Below are positions 9,185 through 17,804 of a DNA stretch of 64,000 nucleotides, one piece after another; within the stretch, counting starts at the first letter, position 1; the number at the start of each line of letters is the position of its first letter. The notes under the pieces are model-generated. The model was not told where the DNA came from. It did not search any database and saw only the letters and a list, made by a program, of their open reading frames with translations. The position numbers and the translations under genes were made by a program. Source of the stretch: Caldalkalibacillus salinus (GTDB taxonomy: Bacteria; Bacillota; Bacilli; Caldalkalibacillales; JCM-10596); NCBI RefSeq assembly GCF_016745835.1, contig NZ_JAERVL010000004.1:355876-419875 (forward strand). Reading direction: 5' to 3'.

Positions 9185-10627
9185 TTGTTATTTAAAAAAC
9201 GCATGTTCATGGTAGGTGTCATATTATTACTTATTATGAGTCTAACGGCCTGCGAAGTAGGACAAGATCAAGGTGAACAACCTGACGAGGAACGGCAAAC
9301 AAACGCTGAGCAACCGAAAAATGTGATTGTCATGATCGGCGACGGTATGGGCGTAGGACAAATGGAAGTGGCGCGGCTCTTCGAATACGGAAAAGAAGGG
9401 ACCTTATTCATGGAAACGCTCCCACATGTCGCACTATCTAGGACCTATTCCGCTGACCATATCGCCACGGATTCAGGAGCCGCCGGAACGGCGTTGGCCA
9501 ACGGTGATAAGACAAATAATGGCATGATTGGAGTGGGACCCGATGGGCAACCGCTCACCAGTATTCTAGACATTTTCAAAGACCAAGACAAAACGGTGGG
9601 GGTTGTTTCCACTAATACCGTTACGGATGCCACCCCTGCAGCCTATGTCGCGAATGTTGAAGACCGTTGGGAAGGTCAAGAGGAAATTGCCCGCCAAATA
9701 CTTGAGAATGAGGTCGATATTGCCTTGGGGGGCGGAGAAGACTATTTCATACCTGAAAACCAAAACGGTAAGGACTTACTTGCTCAGTTTGAAGATAAGG
9801 GTTATCACGTCGTAAGAACGGCGGATGAACTCGCAAACGTTGAAACGGACGTAGATACTAAACTTCTAGGGCTATTCAACCGGTCCTATATGAATTATGT
9901 CGGAGATCGTGAGGTCTTAGAGAGTGAGGAACCTAGTCTGCTAGAAATGACAGAAAAGGCGATTGACACAGCTGCAAACGACGAAGAAGGATTTTTCCTC
10001 ATGATTGAAGGAGCCAGAATAGACCATGTTTCACATGCTGCTGATTTCGGAGGCATATGGAGAGAGGTCATAGACTTTGATCAAGCGGTGGAGTATGCGG
10101 TGAACTGGGCAGAGGAAAATGGTGATACGCTCGTCGTTGTAAAAGCCGATCACGAAACAATGGGTATTTCGGCAACAGAGCCGATAGATATAGAGGCCTT
10201 AAAGGCAATCGAGGTCTCCCCTGAGTATATGGCACAGCAGCTAGATATTGATGAGGAGACGAACAATTTCACTTCAGAGTCTATAAGAAATGTTTTTGCT
10301 GAGTATGCGAACATTGACTTAACGGACGAAGACATTGCGATGTTCCAGGAACATGTCTTTGATGCGGATGATCCGGAAGGGAGAGTGTACGCAGAATATC
10401 TCGTCGGATGGGAAATTGGGAGTATCATCGCTCACCATTACAATGCAGGCGCCGTTCACCGTGATATTAGAGAAGCCAGTGAATCCACGGGTGGTCACAC
10501 GGGTAATATGGTTCCCGTCTTCGCTTATGGTGTTGGGGCTGAACACTTTGATGGGGTATTAAATAATACAGAGATACCTCGGATCATCGCTGAAATAAGT
10601 GGTTTTGCCTACGATGATGAGTCCTAA
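9185..10627 (+). CDS. lipoprotein alkaline phosphatase (PhoA family)
   Basis: A surface phosphomonoesterase that releases phosphate from organic esters. The N-terminus is a lipoprotein signal with lipobox LTAC, followed by a Gln/Glu-rich linker. The metal-binding VIVMIGDGMG and the catalytic DSGAAGTA (Ser nucleophile in the DSxAA motif) are present, as are the later metal ligands in RIDHVSHAAD, VVKADHETM and TGGHTG. About 480 residues, normal for the family. AGGAGG at 9172-9177 leaves one base before an in-frame ATG at 9179, so the TTG at 9185 is the better start; the difference is two residues. Together with the Pho-box operon 4 kb downstream it points to phosphate scavenging, though no Pho box was seen here. 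Confidence 0.93.
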   Translation: MLFKKRMFMVGVILLLIMSLTACEVGQDQGEQPDEERQTNAEQPKNVIVMIGDGMGVGQMEVARLFEYGKEGTLFMETLPHVALSRTYSADHIATDSGAAGTALANGDKTNNGMIGVGPDGQPLTSILDIFKDQDKTVGVVSTNTVTDATPAAYVANVEDRWEGQEEIARQILENEVDIALGGGEDYFIPENQNGKDLLAQFEDKGYHVVRTADELANVETDVDTKLLGLFNRSYMNYVGDREVLESEEPSLLEMTEKAIDTAANDEEGFFLMIEGARIDHVSHAADFGGIWREVIDFDQAVEYAVNWAEENGDTLVVVKADHETMGISATEPIDIEALKAIEVSPEYMAQQLDIDEETNNFTSESIRNVFAEYANIDLTDEDIAMFQEHVFDADDPEGRVYAEYLVGWEIGSIIAHHYNAGAVHRDIREASESTGGHTGNMVPVFAYGVGAEHFDGVLNNTEIPRIIAEISGFAYDDES

Positions 10628-10662
10628 CAACAAGCTGGAAGTACCTATAGCAAGCGAAAAAA

Positions 10663-10682
10663 GCTCAGAATCTAATCTGAGC
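10663..10682. terminator. hairpin after alkaline phosphatase
   Basis: GCTCAGA and TCTGAGC flank a 6-base loop. It is preceded by an A-rich stretch but lacks a T-run, because the sequence right after it (10683 on) resembles the end of an IS1182-type element. The original terminator may have been split by that insertion. Confidence 0.5.
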
Positions 10683-10750
10683 GATAGATGAGAAGAAAGG
10701 CCTCTTCTGAATCATGAGTCTAATGGTTTAGAAGAGGTTTTCGTTTGAAT
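10683..10750 (-). mobile_element. remnant of an IS1182-family right end
   Basis: Positions 10701-10748 match the reverse complement of the right end of the intact element at 37395-38919: CCTCTTCTGAA, then a diverged centre, then TGGTTTAGAAGAGG, TTTTC and GTTT in the same order. Only about 60 bases remain and no transposase remnant is visible to the right. It abuts a palindrome (10663-10682), the same target type used by the intact copy. Confidence 0.65.
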
Positions 10751-10794
10751 GATTTGGTTGTCTTGTTTAATTGTTCAAACCTATATACAGGCAG

Positions 10795-11030
10795 CTAAAG
10801 CTTCTCTAGAGTGATAACAACAATGTCAGGTCTGTTATTTATTCTCAGAGGGATAGGATGGTTACCCAAGCCTCTATTGACTACCATGACTGAGTTGTCC
10901 TTTTTGAATACTCCCCCGTCATGTTCAGGAAAAAAACCTTCCGTTGAAAGGATACCACCTAAGAAAGGTATTCTTATCATTCCTCCGTGCGTATCTTGTT
11001 TTGACCCAATAGGATTAACCAAAGTCATCG
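10795..11030 (-). pseudogene. C-terminal fragment of a metallophosphoesterase
   Basis: The minus-strand frame encodes about 77 residues resembling the end of YkuE-like calcineurin metallophosphoesterases: a degraded metal-binding GHTHGG (here DTHGG), then IRIPFLGG, EGFFPEHDGG, VVNRGLGNH and RINNRPDIVVITL. The upstream two thirds of the gene, with the other metal ligands, are missing beyond position 11030. It is therefore a decayed, non-functional relic next to an IS remnant. Confidence 0.8.
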
Positions 11031-11078
11031 TTTTTAAAACATATATATTTTAGCACAACTTTTCATTTAACTTTACAG

Positions 11079-11107
11079 AAAAAACGTTCGCTAAGGGTTA
11101 GCGAACG
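11079..11107 (-). terminator. terminator of the small RHH gene
   Basis: Read on the minus strand, CGTTCGCTAA-ccc-TTAGCGAACG is a perfect 10-bp stem with a 3-base loop, followed by TTTTTT. It ends transcription of the gene at 11181-11345. The stem sequence AGCGAACG recurs in that gene's own promoter. Confidence 0.85.
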
Positions 11108-11180
11108 CTCCAATATCATTAAATTACTTTCTCGTTAGGTTGTGCTCCGTATAGAATCAGACAGGTCATGCCCCCTCCTG

Positions 11181-11345
11181 TTACTCTTGAACTTTTCTTT
11201 CTAATCCATACCTTGTAAGCTCCAACAAAGCTTGTGTACGTGTCGCAATACCTTCTTTCTCTTGATATTCTTCAACTTTTTTTAGCAAAGGGACCGGTAC
11301 CCGTATATCAATTCTTTGAGTTTCAATTCTGTTGCTCTTACTCAT
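11181..11345 (-). CDS. 54-residue ribbon-helix-helix DNA-binding protein, copy 1
   Basis: A small basic protein beginning MSKSNRIETQ and ending LERKVQE. A beta-strand region (RIDIRVPVPLL) is followed by two helices (KKVEEYQ and TRTQALLELTRYGLE), the layout of ribbon-helix-helix (MetJ/Arc) repressors. It is 54 residues, the same length as a paralogue at 24876-25040, and most positions agree. ATG 11345 follows GGAGTGATCACC, a usable ribosome site. The promoter carries an inverted repeat, so negative autoregulation is likely (inference). It is divergent from the glycosyltransferase locus, whose promoter it may control. Confidence 0.75.
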   Translation of the reverse strand: MSKSNRIETQRIDIRVPVPLLKKVEEYQEKEGIATRTQALLELTRYGLERKVQE

Positions 11346-11372
11346 GGTGATCACTCCCTAATTGGGTTAAAA

Positions 11373-11401
11373 ATTATAAGCGAACGTTTTTTCGCTGACA
11401 A
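11373..11401 (-). promoter_or_regulatory. sigma-A promoter with operator-like dyad for RHH copy 1
   Basis: On the minus strand TTGTCA and TATAAT are separated by exactly 17 bases. The spacer contains AGCGAA-N6-TTCGCT, an inverted repeat that fits repressor binding between -35 and -10. Fourteen bases (AGCGAACGTTTTTT) recur inverted exactly 300 bases away at 11079-11092. Confidence 0.75.
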
Positions 11402-11475
11402 TAAACTGACATCATTTTCAACTATAATGCAAAATAAGTAAAATCATCGTACGTATACGTCATAAATACATAATT

Positions 11476-11504
11476 TTTACTTTAATTGTACGTGATTTTA
11501 TAGT
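11476..11504 (+). promoter_or_regulatory. promoter P1 of the glycosyltransferase locus
   Basis: TTTACT and TATAGT flank a 17-base spacer containing TTGTACGTGATT. The same spacer, with two or three differences, occurs in the promoter of the SLH gene at 26352-26380 on the other strand. A shared regulator is implied. Confidence 0.75.
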
Positions 11505-11513
11505 ATCATTAGT

Positions 11514-11550
11514 TGTGGTTATGGGGTAACCACAAAAATCCAGAGGAGGG
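11514..11550 (+). promoter_or_regulatory. 5' leader hairpin and Shine-Dalgarno-like element of P1
   Basis: TTGTGGTTA-tgggg-TAACCACAA is a perfect 9-bp stem about 10 bases after the predicted start of transcription. It is followed by AGAGGAGGGAGTG (from 11542). The leader of the SLH gene at 26 kb has the same order: TTGTGGTT, partial hairpin, GGAGGGAGT. A 5' hairpin plus early Shine-Dalgarno could stabilise the RNA, as STAB-SD elements do. Confidence 0.55.
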
Positions 11551-11555
11551 AGTGT

Positions 11556-11636
11556 ATGGTGCACCCATTGATTCTATACGTGAACACTACGTCTATTATA
11601 CAGGATTATATAGGACGAGAGAAAGTATTGCCGTAA
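11556..11636 (+). CDS. possible 26-residue leader peptide
   Basis: ATG 11556 lies 5 bases after GAGGAGGG and opens a 26-codon frame beginning MVHPLILYVN and ending at TAA 11634-11636. An overlapping frame (11513-11713) is longer but has no ribosome site. It may be a leader peptide or just a Shine-Dalgarno-like stabiliser with no real gene. Not recognised. Confidence 0.25.
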   Translation: MVHPLILYVNTTSIIQDYIGREKVLP

Positions 11637-11773
11637 ACTCACTCCTTTGGAACTATAATTATTTCATTATTCTGAAATATAAAGAGGAGGGTAGAGAAGA
11701 TATTTATAACTAACACACAAAAATTTTGACATTGCTTAGGCAAATTGTAACGGTTTTAAAGGAGGAACTATGA

Positions 11774-13069
11774 GTGTCACAATTAGATACTGCTACAGAA
11801 AGTACTCCACTACGACTAAAACGTGCAACTAAGGGACGAGCCCACAAAGAGACGGTAGGAAAATTAATTTTTGTTATTCTGTTATTTACTATTATCGTAT
11901 CAGCGATGTACTGGGTGAATTACCAAGCAAAAGGTAGACTTGATATTTTTCTTGGACTATACGGTACGGTGATGATCACTTATCTTATTGGTAAAATGCT
12001 CCTTTCATTTAGATATAAACCAATCCAAACTGAAGCACCAATCAAGAAAGTGAGCGTTGTCATCCCTTCTTTTAACGAAAATCCGGAAGCAGCGGTAAAA
12101 ACGGTGAATAGTGTTATTGACCAGGATTATCCCATCCATGAAATTTTCTTCATTGATGATGGAAGTAAAGAAACTCTAGCATATTTACAAGTCAAGAAAA
12201 TGGAGAATATATACCCAAACTTAAAGGCCTTCCGATACGAAAACAACAAAGGTAAGAGAGAAGCTCAAATCTTCGCTTTTGAAAGGCTGACAGGAGATAT
12301 GATCGTGACTGTTGATTCTGATGGATATTTATACCCTAATGCGGTGAGGGAGTTGTTAAAACCTTTTAATGATCCAGAAGTTATAGCTGTAACTGGATAT
12401 ATTAATGCAAGAAATCGAGATGATAATTGGTTCACTCGATTATTGGATATGAGGTATGATAATGCCTTCCGTGTTGAAAGAGCAGCTCAATCAGTCACCG
12501 GTAATGTTTTAGTGTGTTCGGGTCCTAGTAGCTGTTATAAGGCTGAAGCCATCCTTGAAAATATTGAGCGTTATAAACATCAGACCTTCCTCGGGTAAAA
12601 TGTACAAATTGGGGATGATCGTTGCTTGACTAAATTTGCGATAGAAAGAGGAAAAACGTTATATCAATCGACGGCACGTTGTGTAACGGATATCCCGTCT
12701 TCGTTAAGGCAGTTCCTAAAACAACAAATTCGATGGAATAAATCATTCTTTAGAGAAAGTATCATTGCATTCAAAATAGGCTTAAAAAAACCTAAAACAC
12801 TCGCATGGGTCATTTTAGAGATGACACTGTGGCTCACGTTCGGTATTGCATTAATATTTGGGGTGTTATGGAAGTCGAAAGCGCTTGGGGCTGTAATGTT
12901 GCTCTACTATTTATCTTATGTCTGTTTATCAGCCTACGCACGTAATGTTTTTTATATTTTAAAAAGACCTTTCGTTTTTATGCTAGCACCCTTATATGGG
13001 TTAGTTCATCTTGGTCTTTTGTTTCCAATTCGTTTATATGCACTCGTAACCATCAAAATCTTAATATGA
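11774..13069 (+). pseudogene. hyaluronan-synthase-like glycosyltransferase (GT2) with in-frame stop
   Basis: A membrane processive glycosyltransferase of the HasA/NodC/IcaA type, interrupted by one TAA at 12596-12598. Before the stop: two membrane helices, the GT2 fold with VVIPSFNENPE and FIDDGS, and the DSD metal motif. After the stop, in the same frame: IGDDRCLT, the QQIRW motif needed for processive synthesis, and four membrane segments. The whole frame, about 430 codons, equals the usual HasA length, so a single CAA-to-TAA change explains it. GTG 11774 is 9 bases after AAGGAGG. Without readthrough the product lacks the acceptor site and should be inactive. The next gene is a polysaccharide deacetylase, as in chitooligosaccharide or poly-GlcNAc pathways. 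Confidence 0.88.
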
Positions 13070-13179
13070 CCCGTAAGCGTGTTATAATGAAAGGCGGTTC
13101 AATCTACCAAGCTAGAATGTTCAAACAAGCTTGCTAGTCTATATCATTGTAGTCATTGTACTTAAAGGGGTCATAAGAG

Positions 13180-14196
13180 ATGCTTAAGCTGATACGAAAC
13201 ATGGTGCTATCTACTGTACTCATGACCTTATGTTTGACATCTTTGGTCTTTGTGCTCACTTCACCGAATACGAGCTCTCAAATTAATATACAAGGTCAAC
13301 CGCTAAGTTTGGGTGGGCATTCAACGGAAGCTGATACTCGTACATCAAACGGAGAAGGAGATATGAACGAAAATAAATCATCTCTTGAGAATTCCATTCA
13401 TTCAATGGATGAGTCTGGTCAGTTCGTCCCTGTTCTGATGTATCATGAGTTTAAACAAGACGAGACGTCTAATGCGATCGTACTAGAGGCAGAATTTCGA
13501 GAGCATTTGACCTACCTTCAGTCTCAAGGCTATGAAACGATCTCTATTTATGACTTATTAGAGGCTACAAGAGGTGAGCGTCAACTACCGGAGAAACCGT
13601 TACTCATCACCATCGATGATGGTTATCTAGGAAACTATGAAAAAGCCTTTCCTATACTCCAAGAATTAGGGATGCACGCCACCATCTTTGTTGTGACGAG
13701 TCAACGTGGGCAACAAACGAAGGTTCACGAACACTTCTCGTGGGCACAGGCGAAGGAAATGGTGGAGTCAGGGTTCATCTCCATACAGTCACACACACAT
13801 GACCTGCACCACACGATTGAAACGGTAAACGGTATGCGCTCATCTCTTACGGGACGGCATGTCATAGAGGGACGTCAAGAATACCATGGTGTATATATTC
13901 GCCGTATGATGGAAGATTTGCAAACAGCAAAAGTTCTTATTGAAGACAAGCTGGAACAAGACGTTGTCGCATTTTCCTACCCGTATGGACAGTATAATGA
14001 TGAAGCGATACAGGTGGCGTTGTCGTTAGGGCACGAGTTAATGTTTACGATCCAAGAAGGTGTATACTACACTGAGGACTCTACTTACACCATTCCACGT
14101 ATCAATGTGCCCGGGGGCTATACCGGTGCAGATATCGAGAGAGAGATTAACAGACTTCTTCAAGAGCGTGATGAGCGTGATGATAGACAGAATTGA
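13180..14196 (+). CDS. exported polysaccharide deacetylase (NodB/CE4 family)
   Basis: A 338-residue enzyme that removes N-acetyl groups from surface polysaccharides. An N-terminal membrane segment (about 8-30) anchors or exports it, followed by a low-complexity linker. The CE4 domain starts at VPVLMYHEF; the catalytic motif is ITIDDGY (usual form TFDDG), the zinc-binding motif is SHTHDLHH and the later motif SYPYGQYND. ATG 13180 follows AAAGGGG. It sits 110 bases after the broken glycosyltransferase and probably acted on its polymer, as IcaB and PgaB do for poly-GlcNAc (inference). Confidence 0.9.
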   Translation: MLKLIRNMVLSTVLMTLCLTSLVFVLTSPNTSSQINIQGQPLSLGGHSTEADTRTSNGEGDMNENKSSLENSIHSMDESGQFVPVLMYHEFKQDETSNAIVLEAEFREHLTYLQSQGYETISIYDLLEATRGERQLPEKPLLITIDDGYLGNYEKAFPILQELGMHATIFVVTSQRGQQTKVHEHFSWAQAKEMVESGFISIQSHTHDLHHTIETVNGMRSSLTGRHVIEGRQEYHGVYIRRMMEDLQTAKVLIEDKLEQDVVAFSYPYGQYNDEAIQVALSLGHELMFTIQEGVYYTEDSTYTIPRINVPGGYTGADIEREINRLLQERDERDDRQN

Positions 14197-14287
14197 CATC
14201 TGAGGAGGACTTAAAAGGGACTACACTATTCTATTGCTTCTTTCAAATATTGAGAGGTCAACACAAAAACAAAATAAATATCCCTTT

Positions 14288-14322
14288 ATATACGCTTAAA
14301 TGTCTTTAAGTGTATTTTTTTG
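14288..14322 (+). terminator. terminator after the deacetylase
   Basis: ATACGCTTAAA and TTTAAGTGTAT pair around TGTC and run into seven T. Confidence 0.85.
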
Positions 14323-14338
14323 TCTTCTTTTTCTGCGG

Positions 14339-14402
14339 TTTACAAAAAGTTAAGAATGATTGACAGAGACATAACATGGCTTTAACAACTTCCCTTTATA
14401 AT
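14339..14402 (+). promoter_or_regulatory. Pho box with five repeats and -10 element
   Basis: Five hexamers, TTTACA (14339), TTAAGA (14350), TTGACA (14360), ATAACA (14371) and TTAACA (14382), follow each other with 10-11 base periodicity. They end 9 bases before a TATAAT at 14397. This is the arrangement bound by phosphorylated PhoP in Bacillus (TT(A/C/T)ACA direct repeats). No ordinary -35 at 17 bases is present, as expected for a PhoP-activated promoter. Confidence 0.85.
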
Positions 14403-14449
14403 CGGGTTTAGGCACACGATACAAATCATGGTGGAAAGAGGGGATGTAA

Positions 14450-15301
14450 GTGAAACTTGTTGTGATGGGAGACCTACACTATTCAGATATAGATGAAACG
14501 ATAGAAGGGTTATCTGACGCACGGAGAGCGTTCTACCAAACATTTATTGCCCGTTTTTTAAGTATTGATGCGAATCTACACATCTCACTAGGAGATTTAA
14601 CGAATTACGGTTATAGCACTGAGTTTGAAGGCATCCTTCAGGAGCTACAAAAAAAGAAAAGGGATTTCGTTCATGTCCTCGGGAATCATGACTTGTATGC
14701 ACAGCCCAGAGAAAACGTTTTACGCATAACTGAACAACCACGTTACCATGCTAGAACAACGGACCAGGCCGTCTTTGCTTTCTTAGATACCGCCAAGGAG
14801 ATGGACCATAAGGATTGGGGCGGCTGGATAGATGAAGAACAATTAAGATGGTTTGAAAGAGTCGTGCGTGACTCAGGAACAAAGCCTCTCCTCGTATTTG
14901 CTCATCATCCGGTTCATGCCACCACAAAACGTTCAGAGATGATTAAAGGCTCTATCCACCCTGACATCGACATGTGGGACATTTTAGGTCAAAAAGAAGG
15001 TCTAGGTGTTTACTTCAATGGGCATACCCATATTGAATCCATTGAACAGCAAAGAAATTGGACTTTTGTTCAACTTGCTGCGTGTCTTGATGAGCCGGCA
15101 TTCCGTGTGGTGGACATTCAACAAGAGGACATTGTCGTCTCAGCGGTGGATGTGTGTGACGATGATGTTGTGAAGCATGCACCGATGATCTATGAACATA
15201 TTCCTCATTTTACGCATCAGACAGACGTCCGAGGTGAGAAGCAAGATCGGGAATGTCGGATTTCTTTGACCTCTATGATGGATATCGCAAGAGACAAGTA
15301 G
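14450..15301 (+). CDS. calcineurin-like phosphodiesterase, probably phospholipid-headgroup or glycerophosphodiester hydrolase
   Basis: A 283-residue cytosolic metallophosphoesterase with all five metal-binding motifs: GDLH, GDLTN, GNHD, HHPV and GHTH. No signal peptide is seen. The family includes GpdQ and CpdA. Start GTG 14450 follows AAAGAGGGG. It is the first gene of a Pho-box operon with a glycerol-3-phosphate-type importer. A role in cleaving imported glycerophosphodiesters, like GpdQ beside Ugp, is therefore likely (inference). Cyclic nucleotides are the main alternative substrate. Confidence 0.85.
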   Translation: MKLVVMGDLHYSDIDETIEGLSDARRAFYQTFIARFLSIDANLHISLGDLTNYGYSTEFEGILQELQKKKRDFVHVLGNHDLYAQPRENVLRITEQPRYHARTTDQAVFAFLDTAKEMDHKDWGGWIDEEQLRWFERVVRDSGTKPLLVFAHHPVHATTKRSEMIKGSIHPDIDMWDILGQKEGLGVYFNGHTHIESIEQQRNWTFVQLAACLDEPAFRVVDIQQEDIVVSAVDVCDDDVVKHAPMIYEHIPHFTHQTDVRGEKQDRECRISLTSMMDIARDK

Positions 15302-15348
15302 GATGTAGGTTGAACATTTCATAATCATTTCGAAGAGGGGTGGAGTAC

Positions 15349-16677
15349 ATGATGAAAAACATTTTACGATTATCTTTTGTCCTCTTGACAATAGGAGTGT
15401 TGGCGGCTTGTGGTGCTGCAGGAGAAACGTCCGGTGGTACAACGAATCAATCTAGTCAAGATAATGACGCAGAAACAGGGGATGCCGGTGGTGATAGTCC
15501 CATCGAGATCACATACTGGTACGCATGGGGAGACAAGATCGGTGAAAATAATGAAAATTTGGTGCAAATGTTTAACGCATCACATGATGACATTCATGTG
15601 ACTGCTGAGTATCAAGGGAGCTATGATGACTTGCACGCCAAAACACAAGCGGCTTTTGCCGCTGGTCACGCACCGGAGGTCACACAGAACGAGATTGCAT
15701 CAGTGGGCGTATTCGCCAATTCAGGTATGACAGAAAACCTCACGCCATTTATAGAAAAAGATGATATCGATTTGGACGATTTTAATCCTGGGCTGATGGG
15801 CAATTCATACGTAAATGGCGAGTTATACGCTTTGCCTTATTTACGTAGCACGCCAATCCTATATCTTAATCAAACCATGTTAGAAGAGAAAGGACTTGAC
15901 CCTGCTGGTCCACAAACGTGGGAAGCGTTCGAGTCTTACGCCAAGACGCTAACCTCAGAAGGAGAACGTGTGGGAATCACCATGCCTGTGAACATTTGGT
16001 TTTATGAAGCATTCGTTGCACAAAGCGACGGTGAAATGATGAGCGAGGATGGGAAAGCGATGGCCATTGACAGCGATGCTGGGATTGCCCCTGTGACATT
16101 ATGGAAAAAGATGATGGATGAGGGTATTATGAAAATCCCAACAGGAGATGAAGCAGGTGCCATAGCCACACAGGATTTTGTAAATGGTCGTGCAGGGATG
16201 GTCTTTTCTTCAACAGCTGACCTTACATATTTACTCTCCATGGCCGAGGATCAAGGTTTTGAACTCAATACAACATTCATGCCCGCCAATCAATATTATG
16301 GTGTTCCTACAGGAGGGGCGAACCTCGTCATGACCGCGGGGCTAAGCAAAGAGAAACAGGAAGCAGCATGGACGTTTATTAAGTGGATGACGGCCACAGA
16401 ACAAACAGCGTATGCGAGCGAATATACCGGTTACTTGCCTAGTCGACTATCTGCTATTGAGACTGAGAAAATTCAACAATTATACGAAGAAAAACCTCAG
16501 TTTAAAGTGGCAGTCGATCAACTTGAGTATGCGAGGCCAAGACCGATGCAAGATCAATATCCCCAGATCGCTAAGATTCTTCAGGACGAAATAACCCGGG
16601 CGCTTATTATGGAGGATGTAGAACCAGCAGAGGCTATCAGAACGGCAACGGAGAAAGCCAATGCACTTTTACAATAA
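15349..16677 (+). CDS. ugpB: substrate-binding lipoprotein of Ugp-type ABC importer
   Basis: An extracellular solute-binding lipoprotein (lipobox LAAC, then a Gly/Ser/Asp-rich linker). It follows UgpB along its length: YQGSYDDL with AAFAAGHAPEV, STPILYLNQTMLEEKGLDP, the GGANLVM segment, TGYLPSRLSA and the later LYEEKPQ. UgpB binds sn-glycerol-3-phosphate and glycerophosphodiesters. The ATG at 15349 is chosen over GTG 15340, because that GTG lies within the ribosome binding site AGAGGGGTGG. Second gene of the Pho-box operon. Another sugar phosphate remains possible. Confidence 0.85.
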   Translation: MMKNILRLSFVLLTIGVLAACGAAGETSGGTTNQSSQDNDAETGDAGGDSPIEITYWYAWGDKIGENNENLVQMFNASHDDIHVTAEYQGSYDDLHAKTQAAFAAGHAPEVTQNEIASVGVFANSGMTENLTPFIEKDDIDLDDFNPGLMGNSYVNGELYALPYLRSTPILYLNQTMLEEKGLDPAGPQTWEAFESYAKTLTSEGERVGITMPVNIWFYEAFVAQSDGEMMSEDGKAMAIDSDAGIAPVTLWKKMMDEGIMKIPTGDEAGAIATQDFVNGRAGMVFSSTADLTYLLSMAEDQGFELNTTFMPANQYYGVPTGGANLVMTAGLSKEKQEAAWTFIKWMTATEQTAYASEYTGYLPSRLSAIETEKIQQLYEEKPQFKVAVDQLEYARPRPMQDQYPQIAKILQDEITRALIMEDVEPAEAIRTATEKANALLQ

Positions 16678-16727
16678 TGAGTGAATGGCAAAAAGCTCAC
16701 CAATATATGTTAGGGGGATGTATATAA

Positions 16728-17804
16728 ATGGCTCAAATCACACTGAAGAACGTCTCGAAATTTTTTAACGGAGAGGCGGTCGTCAAAAACCTTCAACTGA
16801 CGATCAAAGAGGGGTCATTTACTGTGCTTGTAGGTCCTTCAGGTTGTGGAAAATCAACGACACTACGCATGATTGCCGGTCTGGAGAAGCAAACCACCGG
16901 TGACATTTGGATTGGAGACCGGTGTGTGAATGACATACCACCAGGAAAACGTGATATTGCCATGGTGTTTCAAAATTACGCGCTTTATCCCACAATGACA
17001 GTCAGAGAAAACATTGAGTTCGGACTCATTAATAAGAAAATTCCCAAGGACGAGCGCAGACAACGTATTAATGACATCACAGAGATCGTTGGATTAACGC
17101 CCTTTTTAGATAAGAAACCACAAGTCCTATCGGGTGGACAGCGTCAACGAGTGGCATTGGCACGAGCGATGGTCAAAAAACCTCAAGTGTTTATTTTCGA
17201 TGAGCCCTTATCCAATCTCGATGCGAAGTTACGACATCAGATGAGGTCTGAGCTCATTGAACTACACAAACGATTAGGAACTACATTTGTCTACGTCACA
17301 CATGATCAGGTTGAGGCTATGTCCATGGGGGATCAGATTGTCATTCTCAATCAGGGCGAGATACAACAAGTAGCCCCACCGCTAGATATCTATCGTGACC
17401 CAGAAAATACGTTCACAGCAGCATTTATAGGGACCCCTGCTATGAATATATTTAAGTATGACAAAGTGAATATGTATTTGCCACATGCGAAGATAGCCGA
17501 AGTCGGTTATATAGGTTTTCGTCCTGAAATGGTGAGCTTATCGACTCAAGCCCCTCATGGTCAAGCGTTCATTCTCCCGGGTGAAATGATGACGCGTGAG
17601 ACATTAGGTTCTGAAGTGATTTACAAGGTCAAAACAAGTGCAGGACATTGTCTCGTCAAACAATACTTATCCTCAGTTGAGAGGGCTGAGAAAGTCTATT
17701 TGAGTGTGGACTATCGTGACCTATACTTCTTTAACCATCACCAACAGCGCATAAGACCTATGATGCAGGAGCAAGCGTCTCCCGTTCTGCTGGAGGTGCA
17801 ATGA
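16728..17804 (+). CDS. ugpC: ABC importer ATPase, UgpC/MalK/MsmX type
   Basis: A 358-residue cytosolic ATPase energising a carbohydrate-type importer. It has Walker A GPSGCGKST, the Q-loop in VFQNYAL, signature LSGGQRQRVALARA, Walker B VFIFDEPLSNLDAKLR and the H-loop VTHD, followed by a C-terminal TOBE/regulatory domain. Its stop overlaps the next gene by 4 bases. It is the only ABC ATPase of this class in the window, so it might also serve the second importer at 53-56 kb, as MsmX does for several importers in B. subtilis (inference). Confidence 0.92.
   Translation: MAQITLKNVSKFFNGEAVVKNLQLTIKEGSFTVLVGPSGCGKSTTLRMIAGLEKQTTGDIWIGDRCVNDIPPGKRDIAMVFQNYALYPTMTVRENIEFGLINKKIPKDERRQRINDITEIVGLTPFLDKKPQVLSGGQRQRVALARAMVKKPQVFIFDEPLSNLDAKLRHQMRSELIELHKRLGTTFVYVTHDQVEAMSMGDQIVILNQGEIQQVAPPLDIYRDPENTFTAAFIGTPAMNIFKYDKVNMYLPHAKIAEVGYIGFRPEMVSLSTQAPHGQAFILPGEMMTRETLGSEVIYKVKTSAGHCLVKQYLSSVERAEKVYLSVDYRDLYFFNHHQQRIRPMMQEQASPVLLEVQ

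Noticed and set aside
10797..11053. Plus-strand frame opposite the metallophosphoesterase relic
   Set aside because: The minus strand carries the recognisable family residues; the plus frame is a shadow.
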